A DNA stretch of 64,000 nt from Labrys monachus (lineage in GTDB: Bacteria; Pseudomonadota; Alphaproteobacteria; Rhizobiales; Labraceae). The stretch spans positions 6,703,001-6,767,000 of the forward strand of contig NZ_JAUSVK010000001.1 of NCBI RefSeq assembly GCF_030814655.1. The letters run 5' to 3'. The position numbers and the translations under genes are program-made. The notes under the pieces were generated by a model. It searched no databases and had not been told where the DNA came from. It saw nothing but the letters and a program-made list of their open reading frames with translations. Shown piece after piece: positions 9,609-18,135 of the stretch. The stretch's first letter is position 1, and every line of letters begins with the position of its first letter.

Positions 9609-9723
9609 CGGGAAACCCCCTTTTGATCCCGACCTAAGATCGGGATGCAGGGAGCTTCACCGCAAGGGGCGCTTCGATGAAGCTTTCGTCATCTCCCGGA
9701 AGGAGGAAGGGCGGCCGCCCCGC

Positions 9724-10416
9724 TCACATCGCGGCTTCGTCGTCCACGGCGCCGCTGGACGGCAGCACCACCACATGGGTGCCGACGGGCGTGTGTTCGA
9801 ACAGGTCCATGATGTCCTGGTTGAGGAGCCGGATGCAGCCGCTCGACATCGACTTGCCGATCGAGGAGGGATCGATGGTGCCGTGGAGGCGGTAGAGCGT
9901 GTCGCGGTTGCCCTGGAAGAGATACATCGCCCGCGCGCCCAGCGGGTTGCCCGGGCCGCCCGGCATGCCGCCGGCATATTTGGCCGCCTCGGAATCGCGC
10001 CTCACCATGTCGGCCGGCGGCGTCCAGGTCGGCCAGACCGCCTTGCGGCGGATGGTGGCCTTGCCGTGCCAGCCGAAGCCTTCGCGGCCGACGCCGACGC
10101 CGTAGCGCGTGGCCATGCCGTCCTCATGCACATGGTAGAGGAAATGATTGTCGGGATCGACGACGATGGTGCCCGGCGCCTCGCCCGTCGGATCGGAGAC
10201 CTCGCGGCGGTAGAACTGCGGGTTGATCTTGCTGAGATCGATGGCGGGAACGGGAAACCCGTTGTCCTCGCTGGCGGCATAGATGCGGCGATAATCATAG
10301 TCGCTGCCGCCGAAGCCGTCGAAGAAGGCATTGGAGGCGAGGCGCCCGGAGGAGGCACAGCCGGCAAGGAAGAGAGGTGCGCCGAAGACGAACAGACGGC
10401 GGGACAAAACGGGCAT
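9724..10416 (-). CDS. L,D-transpeptidase (YkuD domain) lipoprotein
   Basis: 230 residues from the ATG at 10416, which is preceded by GGAAAGG. A basic N-terminus and hydrophobic core end in the lipobox 'LAGC' (about residues 15-18), so this is a probable lipoprotein. The catalytic domain shows 'HGTIDP' and 'SSGCIRLLNQD', with the nucleophilic Cys near the C-terminus. Enzymes of this class form 3-3 crosslinks or attach proteins to peptidoglycan, which is prominent in Hyphomicrobiales. An upstream ATG at 10464 is less likely because it would bury the signal sequence. Confidence 0.92.
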   Translation of the reverse strand: MPVLSRRLFVFGAPLFLAGCASSGRLASNAFFDGFGGSDYDYRRIYAASEDNGFPVPAIDLSKINPQFYRREVSDPTGEAPGTIVVDPDNHFLYHVHEDGMATRYGVGVGREGFGWHGKATIRRKAVWPTWTPPADMVRRDSEAAKYAGGMPGGPGNPLGARAMYLFQGNRDTLYRLHGTIDPSSIGKSMSSGCIRLLNQDIMDLFEHTPVGTHVVVLPSSGAVDDEAAM

Positions 10417-10673
10417 CAGAGACCTTTCCAAGCCGGGATCAATATCGATATGAGGCAAAATCACGGCATGGATATAACGGCGTTCATGGTTAAAAGTTTA
10501 TTATGCGCGACGCCGTTGCCGAAAGAAATTGACGATGGGGAAGCCGCCCGCCGGGCTCCGCCGGAGAGGGCCTCGGCGAAGGCCCGCCCGGGCCTCCCCG
10601 GCGCCCCGATCGGGACCCGCCCTCGCCGGCCGGCGAGGCGGTCCGTTACGTGGAGAGGACGGAGAAAATCGCC

Positions 10674-11279
10674 TCAGATCCAGGGACGCGTGGCGGCCGT
10701 CTTCCGCTCGAAGCTGGCGATGTGGGGCGTCCGCTCCATGGTCTCGCCGATATCGTCGAGGCCCTTGAGGAGCTTGTTCTTGCGGGCCGGATCGATGTCG
10801 AACTTGACGGTGCCGCCGTCGGGGCCGTGGATCTCCTGGGCCTCCAGATCGACCGTGAGCGTCGCATTGGCGCCGCGGCGGGCGTCGTCCAGCAATTTCT
10901 CGAGATCGGATTCCGAGACCACAACCGGCAGGATGCCGTTGTTGAAGCAGTTGTTGTAGAAGATGTCGGCGAAGGAGGTGGAGATCACGCAGCGTATGCC
11001 GAAGTCGAGCAGGGCCCAGGGAGCGTGCTCGCGTGAGGAGCCGCAGCCGAAATTATCCCCCGCCACCAGGATCTTGGCGTGGCGATAGGCCGGCTTGTTG
11101 AGGACGAAGTCGGGGTTCTCGCTGCCGTCGTCGTTGAAGCGCATTTCCGAAAACAAGCCCGCGCCCAGCCCCGTGCGCTTGATGGTCTTGAGATATTGCT
11201 TCGGGATGATCATGTCCGTGTCTACGTTCGTGATATCCAGCGGCGCGGCAACGCCGGTCAGCGTGGTAAACTTGTCCAT
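10674..11279 (-). CDS. leuD: 3-isopropylmalate dehydratase small subunit
   Basis: 201 residues beginning '[31 protein letters not shown]', the canonical LeuD N-terminus. '[16 protein letters not shown]' holds the substrate-specificity loop. With LeuC it isomerises 2-isopropylmalate to 3-isopropylmalate in leucine synthesis. LeuC is not in the window. A longer in-frame reading to 11348 adds 23 residues not found in the family. It is divergent from the PH-like membrane protein gene. Confidence 0.95.
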   Translation of the reverse strand: MDKFTTLTGVAAPLDITNVDTDMIIPKQYLKTIKRTGLGAGLFSEMRFNDDGSENPDFVLNKPAYRHAKILVAGDNFGCGSSREHAPWALLDFGIRCVISTSFADIFYNNCFNNGILPVVVSESDLEKLLDDARRGANATLTVDLEAQEIHGPDGGTVKFDIDPARKNKLLKGLDDIGETMERTPHIASFERKTAATRPWI

Positions 11280-11365
11280 CGTCTTCAAACCGTTTCGCTC
11301 AAAATAAGCATCACCGCGTCTTTTATGGCTTGACGCCCGTGTCGACAAGCAATTTGGATAGGACC

Positions 11366-11953
11366 ATGTCGGGTTTGTTGCGGCTCAATGAAGCGGGGAG
11401 GCGTGCGGTCGTCAGGGTTCTGGCGCCGGCGGAGCCGATCGTCTTCGTCACCAGTCCCGATCCCCGCGAGGCGGCGCGCGGCGCCATGCCGACTCTCGCC
11501 GCGGGCGCCCTGATCGCCGGGCTGAGCGCTCCCATCGCCTGGGTCTGCTTCCACGCGGTCTGGCAGGCGGCGACCGGCGGCGCCTCGCTGATCCTGCCGC
11601 TGCTCTTCGGTTCGGTGGCGCTGCCGGCCTTCCTGCTCGGCCTCTATCTCGTGCTGGCACCCTGGGCCGCCTATCGGCGGGCGCAGGACAGCGTGCTGCT
11701 CATCACCGACCGGCGCCTGCTGATGCTGTCGGTCAGGACCGGCGCCGCCGAGGCGCTGCCGGCGCGGGCCATCCTCGGCGTGGAGCGCAAGAGCGCCGAG
11801 CGCGGCTTCGGGACGCTGGAGATCCGCCACGAGGCCCGTGGCGACGAAGCCGAGACCATCCTGACCGGCATCGACAATGTCCTCGACGCCGAGCTCGCCA
11901 TCCGGCGGCTGTCGCTCGACCATACGGTCACCATCATCACGCCGGTTCACTGA
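11366..11953 (+). CDS. Membrane protein with bacterial PH-like domain
   Basis: 195 residues. Two membrane helices (about 38-60 and 70-95) are followed by a soluble C-terminal part ('[30 protein letters not shown]'). That segment has the look of the YdbT/DUF304-type bacterial pleckstrin-homology fold. No function can be assigned. The ATG at 11366 is preceded by 'GGATAGG'. It is divergent from leuD with about 86 bp between the starts. Confidence 0.75.
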   Translation: MSGLLRLNEAGRRAVVRVLAPAEPIVFVTSPDPREAARGAMPTLAAGALIAGLSAPIAWVCFHAVWQAATGGASLILPLLFGSVALPAFLLGLYLVLAPWAAYRRAQDSVLLITDRRLLMLSVRTGAAEALPARAILGVERKSAERGFGTLEIRHEARGDEAETILTGIDNVLDAELAIRRLSLDHTVTIITPVH

Positions 11954-12067
11954 AGCGGCCCGCCCGAACCATGGCGCGTCGCATTCGCGACAGCCGGCGT
12001 CCGGTTTCCGTCTTTCCGCCGCCCCCGGCCCGCTAGCATCGATGCGATCCCCGGGAGGAAATGGACG

Positions 12068-13603
12068 ATGGCGACGGAAGCAGTCACGGAAGTGCGGCGC
12101 GCGCGGTCGGGCCGGCGCGGGGTGCGGAGCGGGCCGGCGGCGCCCGCCTACATCACCCGGCGGATCCCGCCCTACGAGCTCCTGTCCGAAGAGGCCCTGG
12201 TGCTGGTCGAGGACCATGCCGACCGCATCCTCGAGGAAGTCGGCTTCGAGATCAGGGGCGACCAGGAGGCGGTCGAGCTGTTCAGGCACGCCGGTGCGGC
12301 CGTCGAGGGCTGCCGCATCCGGCCGCCGCGGGGGCTCGTCCGCCACATCATCCGGCGCTCCTGCCCGGCGAGCTTCGTGCAACATGCCCGCAACCCGGAC
12401 CGCTCGGTGGTGATCGGCGGCGACAGCACCGTCTTCTCGCCCGCCTATGGCTCGCCCTTCGTGACCGACAGTGATCGCGGCCGGCGCTACGGCACGCTGG
12501 ACGACTTCCGCAATTTCGTCCGGCTCGCCTATATGACGCCCTGGCTCCATCATTCCGGCGGCACGGTGTGCGAGCCGGTGGACGTGCCGGTCAACAAGCG
12601 CCATCTCGACATGGTGCTCGCCCATATGACGCTGTCCGACAAGGGCTTCATGGGCTCGGTCACCACCGCCCCGCGTGCCGCCGATTCGATCGAGATGTGC
12701 CGCGTGCTGTTCGGGGCCGATTTCGTCGACGCCAACTGCGTCATCCTCGGCAACGTCAACACCAATTCGCCGCTCGTGCTCGACGGCGAGGCCTCGCGCG
12801 TCATCCGCACCTATGCCCGCGCCAACCAGGCAGCGGTGTGCGTGCCCTTCATCCTCGGCGGGGCGATGGGGCCGGTGACGACGGCGGGCGCGCTGGCGCA
12901 ATGCTTCGCCGAGGCGATGATGTGCGTGGCGCTGACGCAGCTGGAGCGGCCCGGCGCCCCGGCGATCCTCGGCAATTTCCTGTCCTCGATGTCGCTGAAG
13001 TCGGGCGCGCCGACCTTCGGGACGCCGGAGCCGGCGCTCGGCTACCTCGCGATCGGGCAACTGGCGCGCCGGCTCGGCGTGCCCCTGCGCTGCGGCGGCA
13101 ATCTGTGCGCCTCGAAGATCCCGGACGCGCAGGCCGCCTATGAGAGCGCCAATTCGATGTGGCCGGCCTTCCTGGCCGGCGCCCATTTCATCCTGCATGC
13201 CGCCGGCTGGGCCGAGGGCGCCCTCGCCATGTCCTACGAGAAATTCGTGATGGACGCCGACCAGCTCGGGGCGTTCCACACTTTCGCGGCCGGCATGCCC
13301 GTCGACGAGAACGCCTTCGCCCTCGACGGCTTCCGCGAGGTGGGACCGGGCCGCCATTTCCTCGGCTCGGCGCATACGATGCGCAACTATGAGATGGCGT
13401 TCTACGACTTCCCGCTGTCCGACAACAATTCCTTCGAGCAGTGGACGGAGGAGGGCAGCCTCGACATCGTCAGCCGTGCCAACCGCAAATGGAAGGCGAT
13501 GCTCGGCGCCTATGAGGCGCCGCCTCTGGCGCAGGACAGGCGCGAGGCGCTGGACGCCTTCGTGGCCGAGCGCAAGGCCTCGATGCCGGACGCCTGGTAC
13601 TGA
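12068..13603 (+). CDS. MttB-family (trimethylamine methyltransferase-like) protein, copy 1
   Basis: 511 residues matching the MttB superfamily throughout: 'CGGNLCASKIPDAQAAYES', 'FILHAAGWAEGALAMSYEKF' and the closing 'LGAYEAPPL'. There is no internal amber codon, so this is a non-pyrrolysine member. Characterised non-Pyl relatives move a methyl group from glycine betaine, proline betaine or carnitine to a corrinoid protein. The substrate here is unknown, and no corrinoid protein gene is nearby. 'GGGAGGAA' precedes the start. It shares the family architecture with the copy at 27252 but differs clearly, so the two are probably not functionally redundant. Confidence 0.88.
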   Translation: MATEAVTEVRRARSGRRGVRSGPAAPAYITRRIPPYELLSEEALVLVEDHADRILEEVGFEIRGDQEAVELFRHAGAAVEGCRIRPPRGLVRHIIRRSCPASFVQHARNPDRSVVIGGDSTVFSPAYGSPFVTDSDRGRRYGTLDDFRNFVRLAYMTPWLHHSGGTVCEPVDVPVNKRHLDMVLAHMTLSDKGFMGSVTTAPRAADSIEMCRVLFGADFVDANCVILGNVNTNSPLVLDGEASRVIRTYARANQAAVCVPFILGGAMGPVTTAGALAQCFAEAMMCVALTQLERPGAPAILGNFLSSMSLKSGAPTFGTPEPALGYLAIGQLARRLGVPLRCGGNLCASKIPDAQAAYESANSMWPAFLAGAHFILHAAGWAEGALAMSYEKFVMDADQLGAFHTFAAGMPVDENAFALDGFREVGPGRHFLGSAHTMRNYEMAFYDFPLSDNNSFEQWTEEGSLDIVSRANRKWKAMLGAYEAPPLAQDRREALDAFVAERKASMPDAWY

Positions 13604-13609
13604 GGTGGT

Positions 13610-13900
13610 CTATTCGCCGAATTTCGGGGGTCGATCGGCCCGGCCATCCCAGATGCGCAGAATCTCGATTCGTTCAGGCCGCACCCTGTAGAGGAAAGAG
13701 AACGGCGTTCTGGGAATGACCAGTTCCCTGACCTCGGGAACGGCGGTCGTGCGGCCGATGAGCGGGGTTTCCGAAAGAAGGGCCTCGGCTGCCTTGAAGT
13801 GTTCCCTGGCCCGTTTCCGGCCTTCGGGGAAGACGTGGGCATAGTAGTTCCGCATCCACGCGATGTCGGCCGTGGTGCCGGCGAGATAGACGATCTTCAT
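13610..13900 (-). CDS. RelE/ParE-type toxin of a type II toxin-antitoxin pair
   Basis: 96 residues with the compact ParE/RelE fold pattern: 'AGTTADIAWMRNYYAHVFPEGRKRA' in the helices and 'RELVIPRTPFSFLYRVRPERIEILRIWDG' in the beta strands. Family members block gyrase or cleave mRNA on ribosomes; which applies is not readable. It starts 3 bp after the antitoxin stop and converges on the MttB gene with only 6 bp between stops. Confidence 0.85.
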   Translation of the reverse strand: MKIVYLAGTTADIAWMRNYYAHVFPEGRKRAREHFKAAEALLSETPLIGRTTAVPEVRELVIPRTPFSFLYRVRPERIEILRIWDGRADRPPKFGE

Positions 13901-13903
13901 CCG

Positions 13904-14188
13904 TCAGCTGCGGTGCGGATGGATGTCGACCTCCGGCGCTGGCAATTCATGGTCCGTATCCCAGGAATCCATCCACCGCCCCATCGCCTCGCTCGAGATG
14001 AATTCGCCGTTTTCCGCCTCCGCCACGGCAGCTTCGATGGCCCGCCTCTTGGCATCGCGGGCATCCAGGAAGATCTCGATCGCTCTGGTCGCGAGCCAGG
14101 AGGACGAGCGATCGAGACGCCGCGCCTCTCGGTCCAGACGTTCCCTGACGGACGGATCGAGCCGGAGAGAAAAGGGCAGTGTCGGCAT
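13904..14188 (-). CDS. Ribbon-helix-helix antitoxin
   Basis: 94 residues. The N-terminal 45 residues ('LPFSLRLDPSVRERLDREARRLDRSSSWL') form a CopG/ParD-type ribbon-helix-helix DNA-binding domain. The acidic C-terminus would wrap the toxin. It is first in the operon, as is usual when the antitoxin autoregulates. A consensus-like promoter and a direct repeat lie just upstream. The ATG at 14188 has GGGGA at a short spacing; an upstream in-frame ATG would add about nine residues. Confidence 0.85.
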   Translation of the reverse strand: MPTLPFSLRLDPSVRERLDREARRLDRSSSWLATRAIEIFLDARDAKRRAIEAAVAEAENGEFISSEAMGRWMDSWDTDHELPAPEVDIHPHRS

Positions 14189-14205
14189 GATGTCCCCACA
14201 TATGA

Positions 14206-14241
14206 TGTAGTGCATTGTAGTGAGACGTCCTTCTTTGTCAA
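14206..14241 (-). promoter_or_regulatory. Sigma70-like promoter and putative operator of the toxin-antitoxin operon
   Basis: On the minus strand TTGACA (14241-14236) is followed after 16 bp by TACAAT (14219-14214), close to the sigma70 consensus. The -10 lies about 26 nt before the antitoxin ATG. On the plus strand TGTAGTG occurs at 14206-14212 and again at 14216-14222, a direct repeat with 10-bp periodicity overlapping the -10. That is what a ribbon-helix-helix repressor would bind. The promoter reading is direct; the operator assignment is inference. Confidence 0.65.
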
Positions 14242-14380
14242 AGCCACGCCTGCAGGCTCGGCAGGCCCGTATCTGCCGGGCTCGCTGCGGTTCGATGCAG
14301 CGATCCCGGCACAAATTCGCCGCATTGCGCGGTGCGGCGCTTCGCGCTAAAGGCCTAGCATTCTGCGTTTGGGGATGAAG

Positions 14381-14668
14381 ATGGCCGAAGCACATCATGA
14401 GGCGATGACCTCGCACGATTTTTCCGCTCATGTCGGGACGTATGACGGTTTCCTGCGCATCGCCTCGATCGGCACCGCATGGGTGCTGGGCGTCGTCGCC
14501 TCCCTCGCCATCGGCGGCACGACGGCCCATTGGGGGCTCTCCTCGTTCCTGCTCATCCTCGGAACCATCGCGTCCGTCGCGGGCATGGCCGTGCGGAGCT
14601 GGGGCTGGAGGCCCGGGGCCGCCATTCTGGTGCTGGACCTGCTGGCACTGCTCCTGCTCACGCATTGA
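14381..14668 (+). CDS. aa3-type cytochrome c oxidase subunit IV-like small membrane protein
   Basis: 95 residues. A short N-terminal segment 'HDFSAHVGTYDGFLRIA' resembles the alphaproteobacterial aa3 oxidase subunit IV motif. Two or three membrane helices follow. GGGG lies 7 nt before the ATG at 14381; an ATG at 14375 is the alternative. It lies upstream of the transhydrogenase genes on the same strand, 164 bp away, an arrangement frequent in this order. The oxidase genes themselves are not in the window. Confidence 0.75.
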   Translation: MAEAHHEAMTSHDFSAHVGTYDGFLRIASIGTAWVLGVVASLAIGGTTAHWGLSSFLLILGTIASVAGMAVRSWGWRPGAAILVLDLLALLLLTH

Positions 14669-14832
14669 AGGCGTGCGGCGGCGAGGAGCATGATCCGCTC
14701 CGGCCGCCACCATGATCGTCCCGCCACCGGAAGATGCCTTCCGGTGACGGGATCGCGTTCGTCCGGAGCGGAAGCCGGACGCCCATCCGGCCGCAAAGGC
14801 CGGAGGATCAAACAGAATTCGAGGAAGGGCCG

Positions 14833-15975
14833 ATGAAGATAGCCATCCCGTCGGAAGTCGATGCGGGCGAATCCCGCATCAGTGCGACGCCCGACACGGT
14901 GAAGAAGCTCGTCGGCCTGGGCGCCAGCGTGGAAGTGGCGAGCGGCGCGGGCCTGCGCTCCGGCATCACCGACGCCGATTACGAGGCGGCGGGTGCCGCC
15001 GTGGTGCCGACCAATGCCGACGCGCTGCGCGAGGCGGCGATCGTGCTCAAGGTGCGCCGCCCCGGCCCGGAGGAATTGCGCGACTACGCACCCGACGCCA
15101 TCGTGATCGCCATCATGGATCCCTATGGCCATCAGGAGGCGCTCGGCGCGCTCGCGGCAGCCAGGGTCTCGGCCTTCGCCATGGAGCTGATGCCGCGCAT
15201 CACCCGCGCCCAGGTGATGGACGTCCTGTCCTCGCAGGCCAATCTCGCCGGCTACCGCGCCGTGATCGACGCGGCGGCCGAATTCAGCCGCGCCTTCCCG
15301 ATGATGATGACGGCCGCCGGCACGGTGCCGGCGGCGAAGGTCTTCGTCATGGGCGCGGGCGTCGCCGGCCTGCAGGCGATCGCCACCGCACGGCGCCTCG
15401 GCGCCGTCGTCACCGCCACCGACGTCCGTCCCGCGGCCAAGGAGCAGGTCTCCTCGCTCGGCGCCAAATTCGTCGCGGTCGAGGACGAGGAATTCAAGCA
15501 GGCCGAGACGGCGGCCGGCTATGCCAAGCCGATGTCGGCGGAATACCAGCAGAAGCAGGCGGCGCTCGTCGCCGACCACATCCGCAAGCAGGACATCGTC
15601 ATCACCACCGCGCTCATCCCGGGCCGGCCGGCGCCGCGCCTCGTCTCCGCGGCGATGGTGGAGAGCATGCGCCCCGGCTCGATCCTGGTGGACCTCGCGG
15701 TCGAGCGCGGCGGCAATGTCGAGGGCGCCAGGCCGGGCGAGGTCGTGACCACGGCGAACGGCGTGCGCATCGTCGGCCATCTCAACGTCGCCGGCCGCCT
15801 CGCCGCCTCGGCTTCGACGCTCTATGCCCGCAATCTCCTCGCCTTCGTCGAGACGCTGATCGACGCCAAGACCAGGACGCTGGCGCCGAACTGGGACGAC
15901 GAGCTCGTCAAGGCGACGCTGCTGACCCGGCACGGCGCGGTGGTCCACCCGAATTTCCAGCCGCAGATGGATTGA
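14833..15975 (+). CDS. pntAA: Proton-translocating NAD(P) transhydrogenase subunit alpha, part 1
   Basis: 380 residues forming the NAD(H)-binding domain I. 'VFVMGAGVAGLQAIATARRLGA' is the dinucleotide-binding loop, and 'PGRPAPRLVSAAMVESMRPGS' follows. GAGGAAGG precedes the ATG at 14833; a longer reading upstream lacks family similarity. The complex drives NADPH formation from NADH with proton flow across the inner membrane. The alpha subunit is split in two here, as in Rhodospirillum-type enzymes. Confidence 0.95.
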   Translation: MKIAIPSEVDAGESRISATPDTVKKLVGLGASVEVASGAGLRSGITDADYEAAGAAVVPTNADALREAAIVLKVRRPGPEELRDYAPDAIVIAIMDPYGHQEALGALAAARVSAFAMELMPRITRAQVMDVLSSQANLAGYRAVIDAAAEFSRAFPMMMTAAGTVPAAKVFVMGAGVAGLQAIATARRLGAVVTATDVRPAAKEQVSSLGAKFVAVEDEEFKQAETAAGYAKPMSAEYQQKQAALVADHIRKQDIVITTALIPGRPAPRLVSAAMVESMRPGSILVDLAVERGGNVEGARPGEVVTTANGVRIVGHLNVAGRLAASASTLYARNLLAFVETLIDAKTRTLAPNWDDELVKATLLTRHGAVVHPNFQPQMD

Positions 15976-16086
15976 GCCGGCGGGCGGGTCCGCAGGGGCC
16001 CGCCCGCGCCGCCTTTTCGCTGCTGCGGCCCGCGACCAGGCGGGTCGCGAGACCCGCCCATCCCCTTATCCCACCGGGAGGCCGCC

Positions 16087-16581
16087 ATGGCCGACACTCC
16101 TCAGGATCTCCTCGACAAGGCCCGCGCGGCCGCCGAAGCGGCGCAGCAGGCGGCCGACATCGCCCATTCCTACGCCGAGCAGATCGCCCTCACCGTCGGG
16201 ACCGCCGTCCATACCGCCACGGGCGGGGCGATCGACCCGTTCGTCTTCCGCTTCGCCATCTTCGTGCTGGCGATCTTCGTCGGCTATTACGTGGTCTGGT
16301 CGGTGACGCCGGCCCTGCACACGCCGCTGATGTCGGTCACCAACGCCATCTCCTCCGTCATCGTCGTCGGGGCGCTGCTCTCGGTGGGCGTGTCGCTCAT
16401 CGGCGGGGAGCATGGCTCGCTGTGGGCGCGGGGCTTCGGCTTCGTCGCCCTGATCCTGGCCTCGATCAACATCTTCGGCGGCTTCCTCGTCACCGAGCGC
16501 ATGCTGGCGATGTACAAGCCGAAGGACAAGCCGGCCAAGCCCGTCACCAAGGACGGCTCGACCCCGTCCTCCGGCCGTTGA
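16087..16581 (+). CDS. pntAB: NAD(P) transhydrogenase subunit alpha, part 2 (membrane part)
   Basis: 164 residues. An alanine-rich N-terminal stretch is followed by about four membrane helices, with the family motif '[34 protein letters not shown]' at about 60-95. It is the small membrane component between PntAA and PntB. GGGAGG precedes the start. It lies 111 bp after pntAA and 10 bp before pntB. Confidence 0.95.
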   Translation: MADTPQDLLDKARAAAEAAQQAADIAHSYAEQIALTVGTAVHTATGGAIDPFVFRFAIFVLAIFVGYYVVWSVTPALHTPLMSVTNAISSVIVVGALLSVGVSLIGGEHGSLWARGFGFVALILASINIFGGFLVTERMLAMYKPKDKPAKPVTKDGSTPSSGR

Positions 16582-16591
16582 GGAGCGGGTC

Positions 16592-17989
16592 ATGTCGGTC
16601 AATCTCGTCCAGATCCTCTATCTGATCGCAGGCGTCCTGTTCATCCTGGCCCTGCGCGGCCTGTCCTCGCCGGCCACCTCGCGCCAGGGCAACCGCTTCG
16701 GCATGATCGGCATGGCGATCGCCATCGCGACCACCCTCGCCGTCGCGCCGCCCGCCGGCCTGTCGGGATGGCTGCTCGTCATCCTCGGCCTCGCCATCGG
16801 CGGCGGCATCGGCGCCGTGGTGGCCCGGCGCGTCGCCATGACGGCGATGCCCCAGCTGGTCGCCGCCTTCCATTCGGGCGTCGGCCTCGCCGCCGTCTTC
16901 GTCGCCGCCGGCGCGCTCTATGCGCCCGCCGCCTTCGGCATCGGTGACGCCACCTTCATCGAGCACGGCTCGCTGGTCGAGATGTCGCTCGGGGTCGCCA
17001 TCGGCGCCATCACCTTCACCGGCTCCGTCATCGCCTTCGCCAAGCTCAACGGCAACATGTCGGGCGCGCCGATCATGCTGCCGGGACGCCATTTCATCAA
17101 CATCGCCCTCGCGGCGCTGCTGGTGGTGCTGATCGTCGCCTTCGTCATTTCGGCACACCACCTGCTGTTCTGGCTGATCGTGCTGACGGCGCTGGTGCTG
17201 GGCGGCCTGATCATCATCCCGATCGGCGGCGCCGACATGCCGGTCGTCGTCTCCATGCTCAATTCCTATTCGGGCTGGGCGGCGGCGGGCATCGGCTTCA
17301 CCCTCGGCAACCTCGCCCTCATCATCACCGGCGCGCTGGTCGGCTCGTCCGGCGCCATCCTGTCCTACATCATGTGCAAGGCGATGAACCGTTCGTTCAT
17401 CTCGGTGATCCTGGGCGGGTTCGGCGGCGAAGCAGCGTCCGGCGCCGCCAAGGGACCGGAGACGCGGCCGGTCAAGCGCGGATCGGCCGACGACGCCGCC
17501 TTCATCATGAAGAACGCCTCCAAGGTGATCATCGTGCCGGGCTACGGCATGGCGGTGGCCCAGGCCCAGCACGCGCTGCGCGAGATGGCCGACCGCCTCA
17601 AGGCCGAGGGCGTCGAGGTCAAATATGCCATTCATCCCGTGGCGGGCCGCATGCCCGGCCATATGAACGTGCTGCTCGCCGAGGCCAACGTGCCCTATGA
17701 CGAGGTGTTCGAGCTCGACGACATCAACGCCGAATTCGGCCAGGCCGACGTCGCCTTCGTCATCGGCGCCAACGACGTCACCAACCCCGCCGCCAAGACC
17801 GACCGCGCCTCGCCGATCTTCGGCATGCCGATCCTCGACGTCGAGAAGGCCAAGACCGTGCTGTTCGTCAAGCGCGGCATGGGATCGGGCTATGCCGGCG
17901 TCGAGAACGAGCTCTTCTTCAGGGACAATACCATGATGCTGTTCGGCGACGCGAAGAAGATGGTCGAGGAGATCCTGAAGAACCTGTAG
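16592..17989 (+). CDS. pntB: NAD(P) transhydrogenase subunit beta
   Basis: 465 residues. The N-terminal two-thirds hold about eight membrane helices. The C-terminal NADP(H)-binding domain III shows 'IIVPGYGMAVAQAQHALREM', 'IHPVAGRMPGHMNVLLAEA', 'VIGANDVTNPAA' and 'VKRGMGSGYAGVENELFF'. Full length and colinear with PntB. It ends the pntAA-pntAB-pntB operon; a hairpin-rich repeat follows within 10 bp and may act as terminator. Confidence 0.96.
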   Translation: MSVNLVQILYLIAGVLFILALRGLSSPATSRQGNRFGMIGMAIAIATTLAVAPPAGLSGWLLVILGLAIGGGIGAVVARRVAMTAMPQLVAAFHSGVGLAAVFVAAGALYAPAAFGIGDATFIEHGSLVEMSLGVAIGAITFTGSVIAFAKLNGNMSGAPIMLPGRHFINIALAALLVVLIVAFVISAHHLLFWLIVLTALVLGGLIIIPIGGADMPVVVSMLNSYSGWAAAGIGFTLGNLALIITGALVGSSGAILSYIMCKAMNRSFISVILGGFGGEAASGAAKGPETRPVKRGSADDAAFIMKNASKVIIVPGYGMAVAQAQHALREMADRLKAEGVEVKYAIHPVAGRMPGHMNVLLAEANVPYDEVFELDDINAEFGQADVAFVIGANDVTNPAAKTDRASPIFGMPILDVEKAKTVLFVKRGMGSGYAGVENELFFRDNTMMLFGDAKKMVEEILKNL

Positions 17990-17993
17990 AATT

Positions 17994-18115
17994 TTGGGCG
18001 CGCCGGCGTCCCGTCCGCATCCTTTCGGCGTGCGCGACGTTTCAGGAAGCGGACAGGCGACATGGCATGCCATGCGCCGGGATGTCGGCGCTCCGGGCAC
18101 CCTGTCCGGAGAGAT
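17994..18115. repeat. Family C hairpin repeat, copy 1 (between pntB and glk)
   Basis: The stretch contains 'GGCGTCCCGTCCGCATC', 'GAAGCGGACAGGCGAC', 'ATGGCATGCCAT' and 'GCGCCGGGATGTC'. It shares this order with the copy at 24059-24161 ('GCGGACGTCCCGTCCGC', 'GCGGACAGGCGGC', 'ATGGCAAGCCAT', 'GCGCCGGGATGTCCGCGC'). The copies fold into nested hairpins. It is intergenic between co-directional genes and could act as a terminator or mRNA-stabilising element. Confidence 0.7.
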
Positions 18116-18135
18116 CACCCAAAAGCGGGAAAGCC

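Noticed and set aside
12068-13603. A pyrrolysine-containing MttB with an in-frame amber codon
   Set aside because: The reading frame is continuous with no internal TAG, and no pylTSBCD genes are present in the window.
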